Positions 26,166 to 35,755 of a stretch of 56,470 nt of DNA are shown here, in pieces. A program made the position numbers and the translations under genes. The DNA is from Desulfofustis sp. PB-SRB1. Its GTDB lineage: Bacteria; Desulfobacterota; Desulfobulbia; Desulfobulbales; Desulfocapsaceae. Below the pieces are notes generated by a model, which was not told the origin of the DNA, made no database searches, and was given only the letters and a program-made list of their open reading frames with translations. The stretch covers positions 1 to 56,470 of the forward strand of contig JAEQMT010000021.1 in assembly GCA_016722945.1 (NCBI GenBank). Reading direction: 5' to 3'. How positions within the stretch are numbered: the stretch's first letter is position 1; every line of letters starts with the position of its first letter.

Positions 26166-27542
26166 ATGGCTGACGGCAGGCGGCAGATTCTTACAAAGAT
26201 CTTTAACGCGGCACTGGCGCGGGTCAATCCCTACCAGATGATGCGTGATCATATCCGGCTCGATAATGAAATCCTCACTATCCGTTTTGAAGATACCATC
26301 CACACCGTTGATCTGAGAAATTTTGAAACAATCTTAGTGCTGGGCGCCGGCAAAGCCACCGCACCCATGGCCAGGGCACTTGAGGAAATCCTCGGCGAAC
26401 GTATCAATCGGGGAGCGATTGTCGTGAAATACGGCCATGGCGAACCCCTGAGATACATCCAGGTGATCGAAGCGGCTCACCCCCAGCCGGATGAGGCGGG
26501 CGTACAAGGCGCTGCCCGGCTTCTGGAACTGGCCGGGTCAGCCGATGCACACACCCTTGTTATTACCCTGCTTTCCGGCGGTGGTTCGGCCCTGCTGCCG
26601 GCTCCGCTAAATGCCACTGTAGACGGCGAACCAATCCAATTGAGCCTGCGGGACAAGCAGGACGTTACCCAGGCGCTGCTGCGCTGCGGCGCCGACATCA
26701 CCGAGATAAACTGCATCCGTAAACATCTCTCGGCCATCAAAGGCGGACGGCTGCTGCAAAAAATCGCCCCGGCAACGGCCATCAGCTTTATCCTCTCCGA
26801 TGTGATCGGCGACGATCTCAGCTCGATAGCCTCCGGTCCCACCGCCGCTGATCCCACCACCTATGGGGACGCCCTGGCGATTATCGATCGCTATGCGATC
26901 CGCTCCCACTTGCCGGCAGCAGTCCTCACCGTGCTTGAGGCAGGGACCCGCGGCGCCATCACCGAAACGCCTGAGGCAACCGATCCGATATTTTCAGGCA
27001 CCACCACCCTGCTCATTGGCACCAACAGGGTTGCTCTGGCAGCCGCCAGAGAGCAGGCACAAGCATTGGGCTATCCGTGCCAGACGCTGACTGCACGCAT
27101 CTCAGGGGAGGCCAGAGAGGTCGCTAAAATTTTAGCGGCTATCGCCATGGATGCCAGGCAATCGGGCTTGCTCGCTGGCGCTCCCTGCTGTATTCTGGCC
27201 GGCGGTGAGCCGGTGGTCACCCTGCGAGGCGATGGCACAGGCGGCAGAAACCAGGAAATGGCCCTGGCCTTTCTGGCGGAGATCAAGCGCTCCCCCCACC
27301 TTTTTGAGAATGTCTGTTTTCTTGCCGCCTCCACCGACGGCAACGACGGCCCCACCGATGCCGCCGGCGCGTTCGCCGATCTGGAGATGCTTGTCCGCGC
27401 CGAGCAAGCAGATTTGTCACCGGCGGATTATCTTGCCGCCAACGATTCCTACCATTTTTTCACGGCCATTAACGGTCTGCTCAAGACTGGCCCTACCAAC
27501 ACCAACGTCTGTGACCTGCAGATGATTCTGATCGACCCCTGA
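26166..27542 (+). CDS. gckA: glycerate 2-kinase, MOFRL family
   Basis: MOFRL-type D-glycerate 2-kinase of 458 residues (GckA/TtuD). Seen are VLGAGKATAPMARALEE, the nucleotide loop TLLSGGGSALLPAP, SDVIGDDLSSIASGPT and the C-terminal MOFRL motif GGRNQEMALAFL with ASTDGNDGPTDAAGA. ATG 26166 is chosen over upstream frame starts because it fits the family N-terminus (MADGRRQILTKIFNAAL). As last gene of the TRAP operon it suggests that the imported compound is glycerate or is converted to it, feeding 2-phosphoglycerate into glycolysis. Confidence 0.92.
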   Translation: MADGRRQILTKIFNAALARVNPYQMMRDHIRLDNEILTIRFEDTIHTVDLRNFETILVLGAGKATAPMARALEEILGERINRGAIVVKYGHGEPLRYIQVIEAAHPQPDEAGVQGAARLLELAGSADAHTLVITLLSGGGSALLPAPLNATVDGEPIQLSLRDKQDVTQALLRCGADITEINCIRKHLSAIKGGRLLQKIAPATAISFILSDVIGDDLSSIASGPTAADPTTYGDALAIIDRYAIRSHLPAAVLTVLEAGTRGAITETPEATDPIFSGTTTLLIGTNRVALAAAREQAQALGYPCQTLTARISGEAREVAKILAAIAMDARQSGLLAGAPCCILAGGEPVVTLRGDGTGGRNQEMALAFLAEIKRSPHLFENVCFLAASTDGNDGPTDAAGAFADLEMLVRAEQADLSPADYLAANDSYHFFTAINGLLKTGPTNTNVCDLQMILIDP

Positions 27543-27590
27543 ACCGGAGCATAATGAGGCATTTACACCACACCAGATGAGGTGAATTGA

Positions 27591-30122
27591 CTATTCTTCA
27601 CGGTCTTCCCGAGCAGGGCCAGAGGGTTGCCCGGCCATAACATAGCGGATTTCACCGTAGCTGAAGTCCTCACCAAGGATTTCCTTGATGGGCTTTAACC
27701 GCTCGCTTTGTGCCTTCTCGATTGCATCGGCGATAATCTGCTGGCGCCGGCGATCGACCAGCTCATCGAGTTCGATATCGCCGGCTGCCAGACACTGAAC
27801 TAGATGTGTTTCTATGGTGGTAAGGGCAAGACCACGCTCACTGGCAATCTCGGTGGCACTGAGCCCCTGGGCGTGCAGCGCCAGACTTTTCCTTCTCGAA
27901 TCCCCGGCAGCCGCCTGCTTCTTTTGTGAGTTCTCTTCGCCGTCGCGCTCAACTAACTCTTCGTGCACACCCTCTACCTGCTGCTCAATTCCATGTTTGT
28001 TCCGGTAAGCAAGGATAAGAGCCAACAGCTCGTCCCCATATTTTTCAGCGATTTTAGGACCGATTCCTTTGATTTTTTTAAGCGCACCAAGCGATGCGGG
28101 CAGATGCGCGGCAATCTGGATCAGCACCTTCTGGTGCAAAATCCGGTAAGCTGCAACATCTTCGACAGCCGCCTGTTTCGTCCGCCACTCACGCAGAGAA
28201 TCAAACAGCTCCTGATGAACCTGCTCACTGCTCTCATCAACCACCGTTTCTCTTTTTTTCTCTGGTTTTTCCACCATAACCGCACCCGCGGCGCAGGCCC
28301 GCAGATAATCACCGTTATCAAATCCGGTGGCGCAGCATGCCGACGTCAGCGCTTTGGTGTGGATCTCCTGACGCAGATTGGCAAGCAGATCCCGAACCTG
28401 TTTTCTCACTTCCTTGTTATCAGTCTCAGCGGAAAAACGATCAAGTCGTTGGTCCAAATGGGTGGCGATCTTTTCGGTGAAATAGCCCGAAGCCTTGTGC
28501 AGCCGTTCGAGCACGGCGGGATCTTGTGCGGGAAGCAGATCTTCGCGAAACAACCCGCGCAATTGCGTACAAAAATTCCGGCCTACCGCGCAAATTTCCG
28601 TCAAGACGTTCTGGTGCAGGGCGTCGAGATCATCAATTCCCTGAAGATGCAGAAGGTCGCGGTACCGGCGCACCGTTGATACCAGCCTGCCCACAAGGCT
28701 ACCCAGCCGGGTATAATCAAAACAATCAAGAATCAACTTCTGCTGATAGCTGATCTTAGCTGCCGCCAAAGCTTCCATGGTCGGCTGTCTCGAGGCGATC
28801 TCACTGGTGAACCGCAGCACGGCGGGATCAAGACTGATACCGCGACGATCAAGTGGAGTGCTGAGCACCAGCCCATCCAGCGAGCGGCAGCGGCTCAAGG
28901 CCACATACACCTGACCGGGGGCAAAGGCGGCCTGCGCGTCAATAACCACCTGATCAAAGGTCAATCCCTGGCTTTTATGAATGGTGATGGCCCAGGCGAG
29001 TTTAAGCGGCACCTGGGTAAAGCTACCGACACTGTTCTCGCGCACCTGCATGGACTCGGTATCCAGGGAGAACTGGACATTTTTCCAGCTCAGCGGTTCC
29101 ACCACGATTTCCTCTTCATCCCCCTGGCAACGCACCCGGATGCGTGTTTCATCAAGCTGTACAATCCGGCCGATTTTGCCATTAAAATAGAGTTTTTCAG
29201 GTGATGGGTCGTTGCGCACAAACATCACCTGCGCGCCTGCCTTCAGCTCAAGTGTCTGCTCGGTGGGATAGGCGTGCTCGGGAAAATCTCCTTCGATGGT
29301 GGCGGAAAAGGTATGGCTGGCGGCGGAAAGACTAGCCAGCCTCTTTTTGTTGATGCTCTCGGCCCGGTTGTTATGGGTACACAGGGTGATGGTTCCCGAC
29401 TGCCGCGCCGTTTCCGTTGCTCTGTCCGGCTGGTGGCGGGCATTGAGATGGTTGAGATGTTCGCCGTCAAGATTATTGTCGCGCACCCGGTTAAGCAACT
29501 CGATAAAGGTATCGTCACTCTGCCGGTAGATGTGTTGCAGCTCAATGGGAATCAGCTCAGTTTTTCGCAGCGCCTTACTGCTGAAGAAATAGGGAGAATC
29601 GTAAAGAGACGCGAGAACCTTCCATTCATTGGCCTTAACCACCGGCGGCAGTTGGTGCATATCGCCGATCAACAGTAACTGCACACCGCCAAAAGGCAGG
29701 CTGGTGCGACGAAGACGGCGCAGCACATCATCCACCCCATCAAGCAGATCGGCCCTGACCATACTGATTTCATCGATAACCAGGAGATCCAGCCCCTTGA
29801 TCAGCTCCCGTTTGTCGCGACTAAATCGAAAAAACCGCTTCTGCTCGCCACCCGGCACAAAGGGGCCAAAGCTCAACTGGAAAAAGGAGTGCAGGGTAAC
29901 GCCGCCGGCATTGATGGCCGCCACCCCGGTGGGCGCGGTCACCACCATGCGTTTGTCGCAACCGCTCTTGAGGCTGCCGAGAAACGTGGTCTTGCCGGTG
30001 CCCGCCTTGCCGGTGAGAAAGATATTACAATCAGTGGCCAGGACAAACTCCGTCACCAGCCGCAGCTCTTGATTTTCCCGTATCACTGTTCCGTCTCGGT
30101 CTTCCTCTACCCAGCACCTCAC
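27591..30122 (-). CDS. PIF1-family helicase with HRDC and HTH domains
   Basis: Superfamily 1B helicase of 843 residues. Walker A is GKAGTGKTT (38-46), followed by TAPTGVAAINAGGVTLHSFF, the Walker B region LLVIDEISMV and LIGDMHQLPPV, and motif VI VYVALSRCRSLDGL. After the helicase core there are a middle region of unknown fold, an HRDC-like domain near 660-730 (HLPASLGALKKIKGIG) and a C-terminal HTH_40-type domain (ALHAQGLSATEIASERG). This fusion probably recognises unusual DNA structures. The GTG at 30122 has no good ribosome binding site, so the start may be a few codons off. Confidence 0.9.
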   Translation of the reverse strand: MRCWVEEDRDGTVIRENQELRLVTEFVLATDCNIFLTGKAGTGKTTFLGSLKSGCDKRMVVTAPTGVAAINAGGVTLHSFFQLSFGPFVPGGEQKRFFRFSRDKRELIKGLDLLVIDEISMVRADLLDGVDDVLRRLRRTSLPFGGVQLLLIGDMHQLPPVVKANEWKVLASLYDSPYFFSSKALRKTELIPIELQHIYRQSDDTFIELLNRVRDNNLDGEHLNHLNARHQPDRATETARQSGTITLCTHNNRAESINKKRLASLSAASHTFSATIEGDFPEHAYPTEQTLELKAGAQVMFVRNDPSPEKLYFNGKIGRIVQLDETRIRVRCQGDEEEIVVEPLSWKNVQFSLDTESMQVRENSVGSFTQVPLKLAWAITIHKSQGLTFDQVVIDAQAAFAPGQVYVALSRCRSLDGLVLSTPLDRRGISLDPAVLRFTSEIASRQPTMEALAAAKISYQQKLILDCFDYTRLGSLVGRLVSTVRRYRDLLHLQGIDDLDALHQNVLTEICAVGRNFCTQLRGLFREDLLPAQDPAVLERLHKASGYFTEKIATHLDQRLDRFSAETDNKEVRKQVRDLLANLRQEIHTKALTSACCATGFDNGDYLRACAAGAVMVEKPEKKRETVVDESSEQVHQELFDSLREWRTKQAAVEDVAAYRILHQKVLIQIAAHLPASLGALKKIKGIGPKIAEKYGDELLALILAYRNKHGIEQQVEGVHEELVERDGEENSQKKQAAAGDSRRKSLALHAQGLSATEIASERGLALTTIETHLVQCLAAGDIELDELVDRRRQQIIADAIEKAQSERLKPIKEILGEDFSYGEIRYVMAGQPSGPAREDREE

Positions 30123-30596
30123 AAGAAAAAGGCCAATGTATCGTGTAATGCTTCCCCCAGCTATGGATTTTTTCCCGGTGTTTTACGCAAAACCCAGTAT
30201 CCTTGCATTAAGTAGGCCCATTCGCACGGAAAGAAGATACACCTTTTAGTGATATTTAATTTTTTAGGAATTTATGCCGGAACAGCACACCTTCGATAGC
30301 TTCATGAAAGTATCTTGTCTTCTTGAAGATACCCTGAGCCAAAAAAATAGAGGTCGGCTTCCTGGGTAGTCTTAATCCTCATATTGGAGCGCATATCGCC
30401 AATGAGGTTGAGAGTGCGCCACTCGCCGTCTGAATATATTCGCCACATACTCGACGAGATTACTATCCGCGGAGCCGGGCACCACTAATGGATTATGAGG
30501 CGTTTCATAGAGAAAAGACGGCCAAGAAATCACTCACTAGGAGTGTTGGGACAAGTCTTTGCCGATTATCCGCAACCCAAACCGTCTCCTGAGCAT
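30123..30596. other. intergenic region with a possible short minus-strand ORF
   Basis: Between the PIF1 gene and nifB. A 48-codon minus-strand frame from ATG 30448 to the stop at 30302 reads plausibly as protein (MWRIYSDGEWRTLNLIGDM onward) and stays open upstream for about 20 codons without a start. It may be the tail of a lost gene. Otherwise I see only AT-rich sequence and no RNA gene. Confidence 0.3.
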
Positions 30597-31850
30597 TCAC
30601 CGCGGCTGCATGTGCGCTTGCGTCGTCTGGTGATGGTGCCCCGTTTTACCCTGATAGACGGCCGCCAGTCCTTCCGCGATCAACCCTTCGGCCTCGATTG
30701 TCTCGATGCCGGCGGTGGCGAGAATTTTCGCCGGTTTTTCACCGACGCCGCTGACCAGAACGGCGCGGCAATCAGCCAGCACTTCGGCCATTTCACGCCA
30801 GCGCCTGGCGCCGCTGCCGGGTTGCGGGGCGGCTCTTTTTTCAACCTCGACATAATCACCATTGCGGCGTTCCCAGATGGAGAGAGAAGCCGCCTCGCCA
30901 AGATGCTGATTAATAAGAAACCCCTCTTCACTTGCCACCGCCACATAGGGACGCTCCGCCGCTCCACCACTATGCTGCTCGGATAGACGGTCTTCCGCCA
31001 TACAGCCAAGCGACGCAGCGGTGTGACTCTCGCCCAGCAGCCCCACCGCATCGGCCCGGCAGCGGCGGCAGTGGCGCATCTGCGGCAGATATGACTCGGC
31101 CTTTTGGCGGACGCGTTCAACGCTCTTTTTATCGGGCTGCGGCAGTGAACCAAAAACGCTGTTCTTGGCCGGGTAGAGCGGCATGCAGTTGAACAGATCG
31201 ACGCCAAGACTCTGCATTCTCTGGGCCACCCGTTCCACATGATGGTCGTTGATGCCGGGGATCAGGATGCAGTTCACCTTAATGGTCATCCCGTGCTTTT
31301 TAATGGCTGTTATGGCTTCGAGCTGCCGGGAGAGCAGCAACGCGGCGCCGGACTCGCCCGTCAGGATGGTGTCGCCATCCTGCACCCGGCTGTAGATACG
31401 GGCCCCAATGGCAGGATCCACGGCGCACACGGTGATGGTCAAATGAGACACATTGAGTTCCGCTAATTCATCAATATATGGGCCGATGGCCAGGCCGTTT
31501 GATGAAATGCACAGCAGCAAGTCGGGATGAGCACGGTGAAGCAGCCGCAGGGTGGACATGGTTTTGTCGGGGTTGGCGAAGGGGTCGCCCGGCCCGGCAA
31601 TACCCGCTACCGTGATGTTGGAGTGACGGCTGCGTACCTGATTCACATAATCAACCGCCTGATGTGGGCTCATCACCACGCTCGTCACTCCGGGCCTAGA
31701 TTCGTTGACGCAATCGTAACGCCGATCACAGAAGTTGCAGGAGATATTGCAGGCCGGCGCCACCGGCAGGTGGACGCGACCGTAGAGCCCCTTTACGGAG
31801 CTGTTAAAACAGGGATGCTTGATACGGGAGTTTTCAAGTGCGGCAGTCAT
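30597..31850 (-). CDS. nifB: NifB with C-terminal NifX domain
   Basis: Radical-SAM enzyme that makes NifB-co, the core of the FeMo cofactor. ATG 31850 gives 417 residues. The cluster motif is CNISCNFC (Cys34, 38, 41), followed by the NifB-specific DRRYDCVNESRPGVTS and the SAM-site region AGIAGPGDPFANP. Two further Cys pairs (FNCMPLYP, HCRRCRADAVG) fit the additional cluster ligands. From about residue 300 a NifX-like cofactor-binding domain follows (VAVASEEGFLINQHLGEA, AEVLADCRAVLVSGVG). Last gene of the nif operon, 28 bases after nifN. Confidence 0.95.
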   Translation of the reverse strand: MTAALENSRIKHPCFNSSVKGLYGRVHLPVAPACNISCNFCDRRYDCVNESRPGVTSVVMSPHQAVDYVNQVRSRHSNITVAGIAGPGDPFANPDKTMSTLRLLHRAHPDLLLCISSNGLAIGPYIDELAELNVSHLTITVCAVDPAIGARIYSRVQDGDTILTGESGAALLLSRQLEAITAIKKHGMTIKVNCILIPGINDHHVERVAQRMQSLGVDLFNCMPLYPAKNSVFGSLPQPDKKSVERVRQKAESYLPQMRHCRRCRADAVGLLGESHTAASLGCMAEDRLSEQHSGGAAERPYVAVASEEGFLINQHLGEAASLSIWERRNGDYVEVEKRAAPQPGSGARRWREMAEVLADCRAVLVSGVGEKPAKILATAGIETIEAEGLIAEGLAAVYQGKTGHHHQTTQAHMQPR

Positions 31851-31878
31851 AACCGATCCAGTATAAATAAGATTGCGG

Positions 31879-33237
31879 CTACATATAGCTGTAGCCGATG
31901 GGGGAACTATCCTGCTTGCGGGCGATAATGGTGTTGGTAATTTCGTCGAACAGACGCTGGGCGCCGGCAAAACCGACATGCAGGAGCCGCTGACCGCCGA
32001 CCCGGTCATGGATGGGAAAGCCCACCCGAATGAGCGGCAGGTTGTGCTGACGGGCAAACCGGTATCCCTTGGAATGGCCGATCACCAGATCGACGCCGCA
32101 CTCAGCCGCGCGGTTCTCGATATCGTAAAAGTCGACTCCTTCATGCACCTCCGGGGTCGGCACCTCGATGTCGCCAATCGCTTCACTTATCGCCTGGGCA
32201 AACCGCCCGCTTTTGTCGCCGGATGCACACAATACCGGGTGAATACCGATTTCACTTAAAAATCCGGCCAATCCCGCCACCAGATCCTGTTCGCCGTAAA
32301 TCACCGCCCGTTTGCCGAAGATATATTTGTGCCCGTCCACCATGGCATCCACCAGCCGTCCGCGGGCTTTGGCATAACAAGGTGGCATTGGCTTGTCGGC
32401 ACAATCAGACAAAAGCGCCATAAACTGATCAGTTGCCCTGATGCCGATGGGCAGCCCACAGCCGGCAACGTTAGCGCCATAGTGGCGGGCCAGATAGGCT
32501 CCGGCGCTTTTCTCATCGACGGTAGCGCCAAGCTCGATGGTAAGTTGCGCCCCGGCCATGGCGGCGATTGATCTCTGATCAGTACCGCCGGCGGGGATGA
32601 GCGGGTAAGAGTTGAGGGCTACGCCATCCAGGGTCTCGGAATAGTCGGGTAGCAAAGTCGCATCAAGACCGAAGTGGGCGCATATATCCTTGAGATGGCG
32701 GATATCGGCCGGTGAGAGCATGTTACCCAGGATGGTAACCCCGTCATGGGGTGGAGTGGGACCGGTAAGTTGCTCCACCACGGCTCGCATGGCGGCATGA
32801 AATCCTTCCATATGGGTGCCGCCATAGGATGGAGTGGAAACGGTGACGATTTTGGGTCCGTCTTCGGCACCGAATTCTTCGTTATACTCCCGTACCAGCA
32901 TGGGCAGATCATCGCCGATGGTCTCGGTGAGGCAGGTAGAGGCAACCCCGATCAGGCTGGGACCATACCGTTTGATGACATTTTGCAGACCAAGTTTCAG
33001 ATTCGGCCCGCCTCCGTAGATTGCATTTTTTTCTCCCAAAGAGGACGAGGCGATATCCACCGGCTCACTGAAGTGGCTGATCAGATAACGCCGCATATAG
33101 GTGGCGCACCCCTGAGATCCGTGCAAAAATGGCACGCATCCTTCGATCCCGCGAAAGGCTAAAGCGGCGCCCAGCGGCCGGCACAATTTACAGCCGTTGG
33201 TGGTGGAGATATAATCTGGGTTGAGGGGAGCGCTCAT
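31879..33237 (-). CDS. nifN: nitrogenase cofactor scaffold NifN
   Basis: Subunit of the NifEN complex on which NifB-co matures to FeMo-co. ATG 33237 overlaps the nifE stop (ATGA), leaving 452 residues. Cluster-ligand regions include NGCKLCRPLGAALAF and HGSQGCATYMRRYL, with STCLTETIGDDLP as in the NifK/NifN family. The C-terminus ends in SYM. No NifB fusion is present, unlike some clostridial NifN-B proteins. Confidence 0.93.
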   Translation of the reverse strand: MSAPLNPDYISTTNGCKLCRPLGAALAFRGIEGCVPFLHGSQGCATYMRRYLISHFSEPVDIASSSLGEKNAIYGGGPNLKLGLQNVIKRYGPSLIGVASTCLTETIGDDLPMLVREYNEEFGAEDGPKIVTVSTPSYGGTHMEGFHAAMRAVVEQLTGPTPPHDGVTILGNMLSPADIRHLKDICAHFGLDATLLPDYSETLDGVALNSYPLIPAGGTDQRSIAAMAGAQLTIELGATVDEKSAGAYLARHYGANVAGCGLPIGIRATDQFMALLSDCADKPMPPCYAKARGRLVDAMVDGHKYIFGKRAVIYGEQDLVAGLAGFLSEIGIHPVLCASGDKSGRFAQAISEAIGDIEVPTPEVHEGVDFYDIENRAAECGVDLVIGHSKGYRFARQHNLPLIRVGFPIHDRVGGQRLLHVGFAGAQRLFDEITNTIIARKQDSSPIGYSYM

Positions 33238-34598
33238 ACAACCTCCTTGCGCCGGGGCACAAATCGCCAGACCGGACTCATCACTGACTGGTACACTTCT
33301 TTGGTAAAATTGAGCATGCCGGCAAACCCGGCCAGCATTTCCTTGCGCTCGTGATTGTGGTCGCAAAACGCCACCCCGAGTTTATAAGCGATGGGTCGCT
33401 CCTTTACTCCGCCGACAAAGATATCCACATCCTTTTCCCTGATAAACGATGCCAACTCAAGGGTGTTGGCATCATCGACGATGATGGTGCCGGGATCGGT
33501 AATCTCCGCCAGTTCCTCATAATCCTCTTTAGTACCGGTCTGCGACCCGACCATGACCACATCCATATTGAGCATGCGAAAGGCCTTAACCAGGGAAAAC
33601 GCCTTGAAAGCGCCGCCTACGTAAATCGCCGCCTTTTTTCCGCGCAGCGCTTCCTGGTATGGCACCAGTTGCGGCAGCAGGGTGCTGATTTCCTCGCGCA
33701 CCAGGTTTCTGGCCCGCTCCAGCAGCACCGGGTCACCAAAATGGCGGGCCACCGAATAGAGGGCCTCGGCCATATCCTCGACCCCGAAATATGACACCCG
33801 CAGCGAAGGGGTGCCGTAGCGTTCATGCATAATATCGGCCAGCCCCATGGTGGCCCCGGAACATTGCACCACGTTGAGGGCGGCGCCGTGTGCCCGGGCA
33901 ATGTCCGCCACCCGTCCGTCACCGGTTATATTGGCCACCACCTCGATGCCGATGCGCTCAAAATAGTCCCGAATCTGCCATATCTCGCCGGCCAGGTTGA
34001 AATCACCCAAGATATTGATGGAATACGGAGAGATACCGCTGGTGTCGCCGGTACCCACCAGACATCCCATGGCGTGGCAGGCGGCCTCATAACCGGCCCG
34101 CTTGTTACCCTTGAACCCTTCTGATTTAACCGGCAGCACGGGTATCTTGGTCTGGGCGGCAACCTTTTTGCACACCGCATCCAGATCATCACCGATAATG
34201 CCCACTATGCAGGTGGAATAGACAAAGGCGGCGGCGGGACGATGGCGCTCGATTAGCTCGAACAGGGCGCGTTCGAGTTTCTTTTCGCCGCCGAAAATTA
34301 CATCCATCTCCTGCAGATCGGTGGAAAACGAGAGACGGTTGAGCTCCGGCCCCGAGGACAGCGCACCGCGAATATCCCAGGTGTAAACGGCGCAGCCGAT
34401 GGGGCCATGGACCAGATGAAGGGCATCGGCAATGGGATAAAGCACCACCCGGGAGCCGCAGAAAACGCAGGCACGCTGGCTGACGGCGCCGGCTAAAGAG
34501 TCCTTGTTGCACTCCATGGCACCTTCATCAGCACCGGTGCGGCGGATCTGAGGGGCTCGTTCAGCAAGTATGGTCGAGCTGTTCATAGCTGTTTTCAT
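33234..34598 (-). CDS. nifE: nitrogenase cofactor scaffold NifE
   Basis: Partner of NifN in the cofactor scaffold, 454 residues. Conserved blocks: RACVFCGSRVVLYPI, LHLVHGPIGCAVYTWD, DVIFGGEKKLERAL, STCIVGIIGDDLDAVC and GTGDTSGISPYSINILGDFN. Starts at ATG 34598, with ATG 34586 as a nearby alternative. It couples by a 4-base overlap to nifN. It follows the 81-residue protein gene after 50 bases. Confidence 0.94.
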   Translation of the reverse strand: MKTAMNSSTILAERAPQIRRTGADEGAMECNKDSLAGAVSQRACVFCGSRVVLYPIADALHLVHGPIGCAVYTWDIRGALSSGPELNRLSFSTDLQEMDVIFGGEKKLERALFELIERHRPAAAFVYSTCIVGIIGDDLDAVCKKVAAQTKIPVLPVKSEGFKGNKRAGYEAACHAMGCLVGTGDTSGISPYSINILGDFNLAGEIWQIRDYFERIGIEVVANITGDGRVADIARAHGAALNVVQCSGATMGLADIMHERYGTPSLRVSYFGVEDMAEALYSVARHFGDPVLLERARNLVREEISTLLPQLVPYQEALRGKKAAIYVGGAFKAFSLVKAFRMLNMDVVMVGSQTGTKEDYEELAEITDPGTIIVDDANTLELASFIREKDVDIFVGGVKERPIAYKLGVAFCDHNHERKEMLAGFAGMLNFTKEVYQSVMSPVWRFVPRRKEVV

Positions 34599-34648
34599 GA
34601 TCGATAGAGAAAGTGCGTAAAGGCATCATACGATGTTGTTGAATGAGG

Positions 34649-34894
34649 TTACTGTTCGCTGGAAATGGTGCGTACCGAGTCGATGGCTTCCCAACCCATA
34701 TATGTGTTGATCGATTCGTTATCGACCTGCTCGGTGATGCGGACAAATTGTTCCCCCATAAACAGCACCGCTGAATCAAGTACTTTTCCTTCGTTTATCT
34801 GGAGCTTGACGCCTTTACGCAGCTTTCGCGACAGGGTGCCGTGCACCGGCATGGATGCGTATTCAAGGATTTTTTCAAGGGTATCTTTGTTCAT
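34649..34894 (-). CDS. small nif-operon protein of unknown function
   Basis: An 81-residue soluble protein, MNKDTLEKILEYASMPVHG at the start, with a Lys/Arg-rich middle (LSRKLRKGVKLQI) and an acidic C-terminal half. No Cys, no membrane segment. A good GGAGATAG ribosome binding site precedes ATG 34894. The length, composition and operon position speak for a real gene, probably an accessory or regulatory protein of the nitrogenase system. I do not recognise the family. Confidence 0.7.
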   Translation of the reverse strand: MNKDTLEKILEYASMPVHGTLSRKLRKGVKLQINEGKVLDSAVLFMGEQFVRITEQVDNESINTYMGWEAIDSVRTISSEQ

Positions 34895-34951
34895 GGCTAT
34901 CTCCTTACCGGTACTACCGGCTAAGTTTGAAAAAAACAGAGTGGTGCGAAA

Positions 34952-35401
34952 TCAATAGTTCCAGCTAGTATTTCGCAGACAGATCAGGTTGGTATGCTGC
35001 CAGCCGTGTCGGCGGTACCACATCAGTCCCGTTTCGTTGTCACGATCAGCCAGCAGCTGCATACGGCCCGCACCTTGTGAGCTTGCCCACCTCTGCAGCT
35101 CCGCGAGCAGCAGAGTTCCGATCCCCCGACGCCGCCAGCCCTCGTCCACAACCACATCTTCCACCAGAACCGACAAACCGCCCTGGGCCGTGGAGACGAC
35201 CAGCTGACCGGTGGCCATACCGCGCACCGCACCTTCCGCCTCGGCAACAAAAACCCTGGCCAGGGAGGATGCAAGCAGCATGGCAAGGCCACGGTGCTGG
35301 GTCGGGGCGTCGAAGCAAAAATCCTGTTCGACACCGAAAAGCTGATTGAGAAGCACAAGCATCGCGTCGCTATCTTCGGAGGTGGCGCAACGAATCAGCA
35401 T
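34952..35401 (-). CDS. GNAT-family acetyltransferase in the nif operon
   Basis: N-acetyltransferase of 149 residues. The acetyl-CoA loop is WRRRGIGTLLLAEL (motif A), preceded by VEDVVVDE, and motif B is GLMWYRRHGWQHTN. The substrate is unknown. It sits between the ferredoxin and the small protein in the nif operon, with 24 bases to the ferredoxin gene, so it is presumably coexpressed with nitrogenase. It could modify a nitrogenase component or a metabolite; nothing in the sequence decides this. Confidence 0.85.
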   Translation of the reverse strand: MLIRCATSEDSDAMLVLLNQLFGVEQDFCFDAPTQHRGLAMLLASSLARVFVAEAEGAVRGMATGQLVVSTAQGGLSVLVEDVVVDEGWRRRGIGTLLLAELQRWASSQGAGRMQLLADRDNETGLMWYRRHGWQHTNLICLRNTSWNY

Positions 35402-35425
35402 GGATTTCGGTTGGATGAAACCATC

Positions 35426-35728
35426 TCAGCGCAGCAGGTAGTCGGCCGCCGGCTCACCATCTTCGAGTCCGTCTAAAATGGCCTCGATGGCGGCTTCACT
35501 GTCAACGTTTTGAAACCACCAGTTCTCCGGTTGAACCACCATCACCGGCCCCGCATCACATTGCTTCATGCAGCCGGTGGCCACCACATGCATGTCCAGG
35601 CCGCGGTCGATGATCTCTTCTTCGATGAACTGCAGGAAGCCATCGGTTTTCTTGTGACAGACTCCCTTCGGATCTCCCTTGAGACGAAAGCTCTGACACA
35701 CCAGTATTTGTCGTTCAGGAATGGCCAT
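35426..35728 (-). CDS. thioredoxin-fold [2Fe-2S] ferredoxin
   Basis: Small (100 residues) ferredoxin of the thioredoxin-like [2Fe-2S] type. Four Cys at 11, 24, 53 and 57 fit the pattern C-x12-C...C-x3-C (VCQSF, GVCHKK, TGCMKQCDAGP). Such proteins occur in nif clusters of several bacteria, where they may donate electrons to nitrogenase or to cofactor assembly. ATG 35728 with GGAG upstream. It directly follows the NifB-like/NifX gene in the operon. Confidence 0.88.
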   Translation of the reverse strand: MAIPERQILVCQSFRLKGDPKGVCHKKTDGFLQFIEEEIIDRGLDMHVVATGCMKQCDAGPVMVVQPENWWFQNVDSEAAIEAILDGLEDGEPAADYLLR

Positions 35729-35755
35729 GATGGACTCCAGTTAAAATATATTTGA

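Noticed and set aside
27963-28679. Plus-strand frame of 238 codons inside the PIF1 helicase gene
   Set aside because: Antisense to the helicase middle region with no start signal or protein-like pattern.
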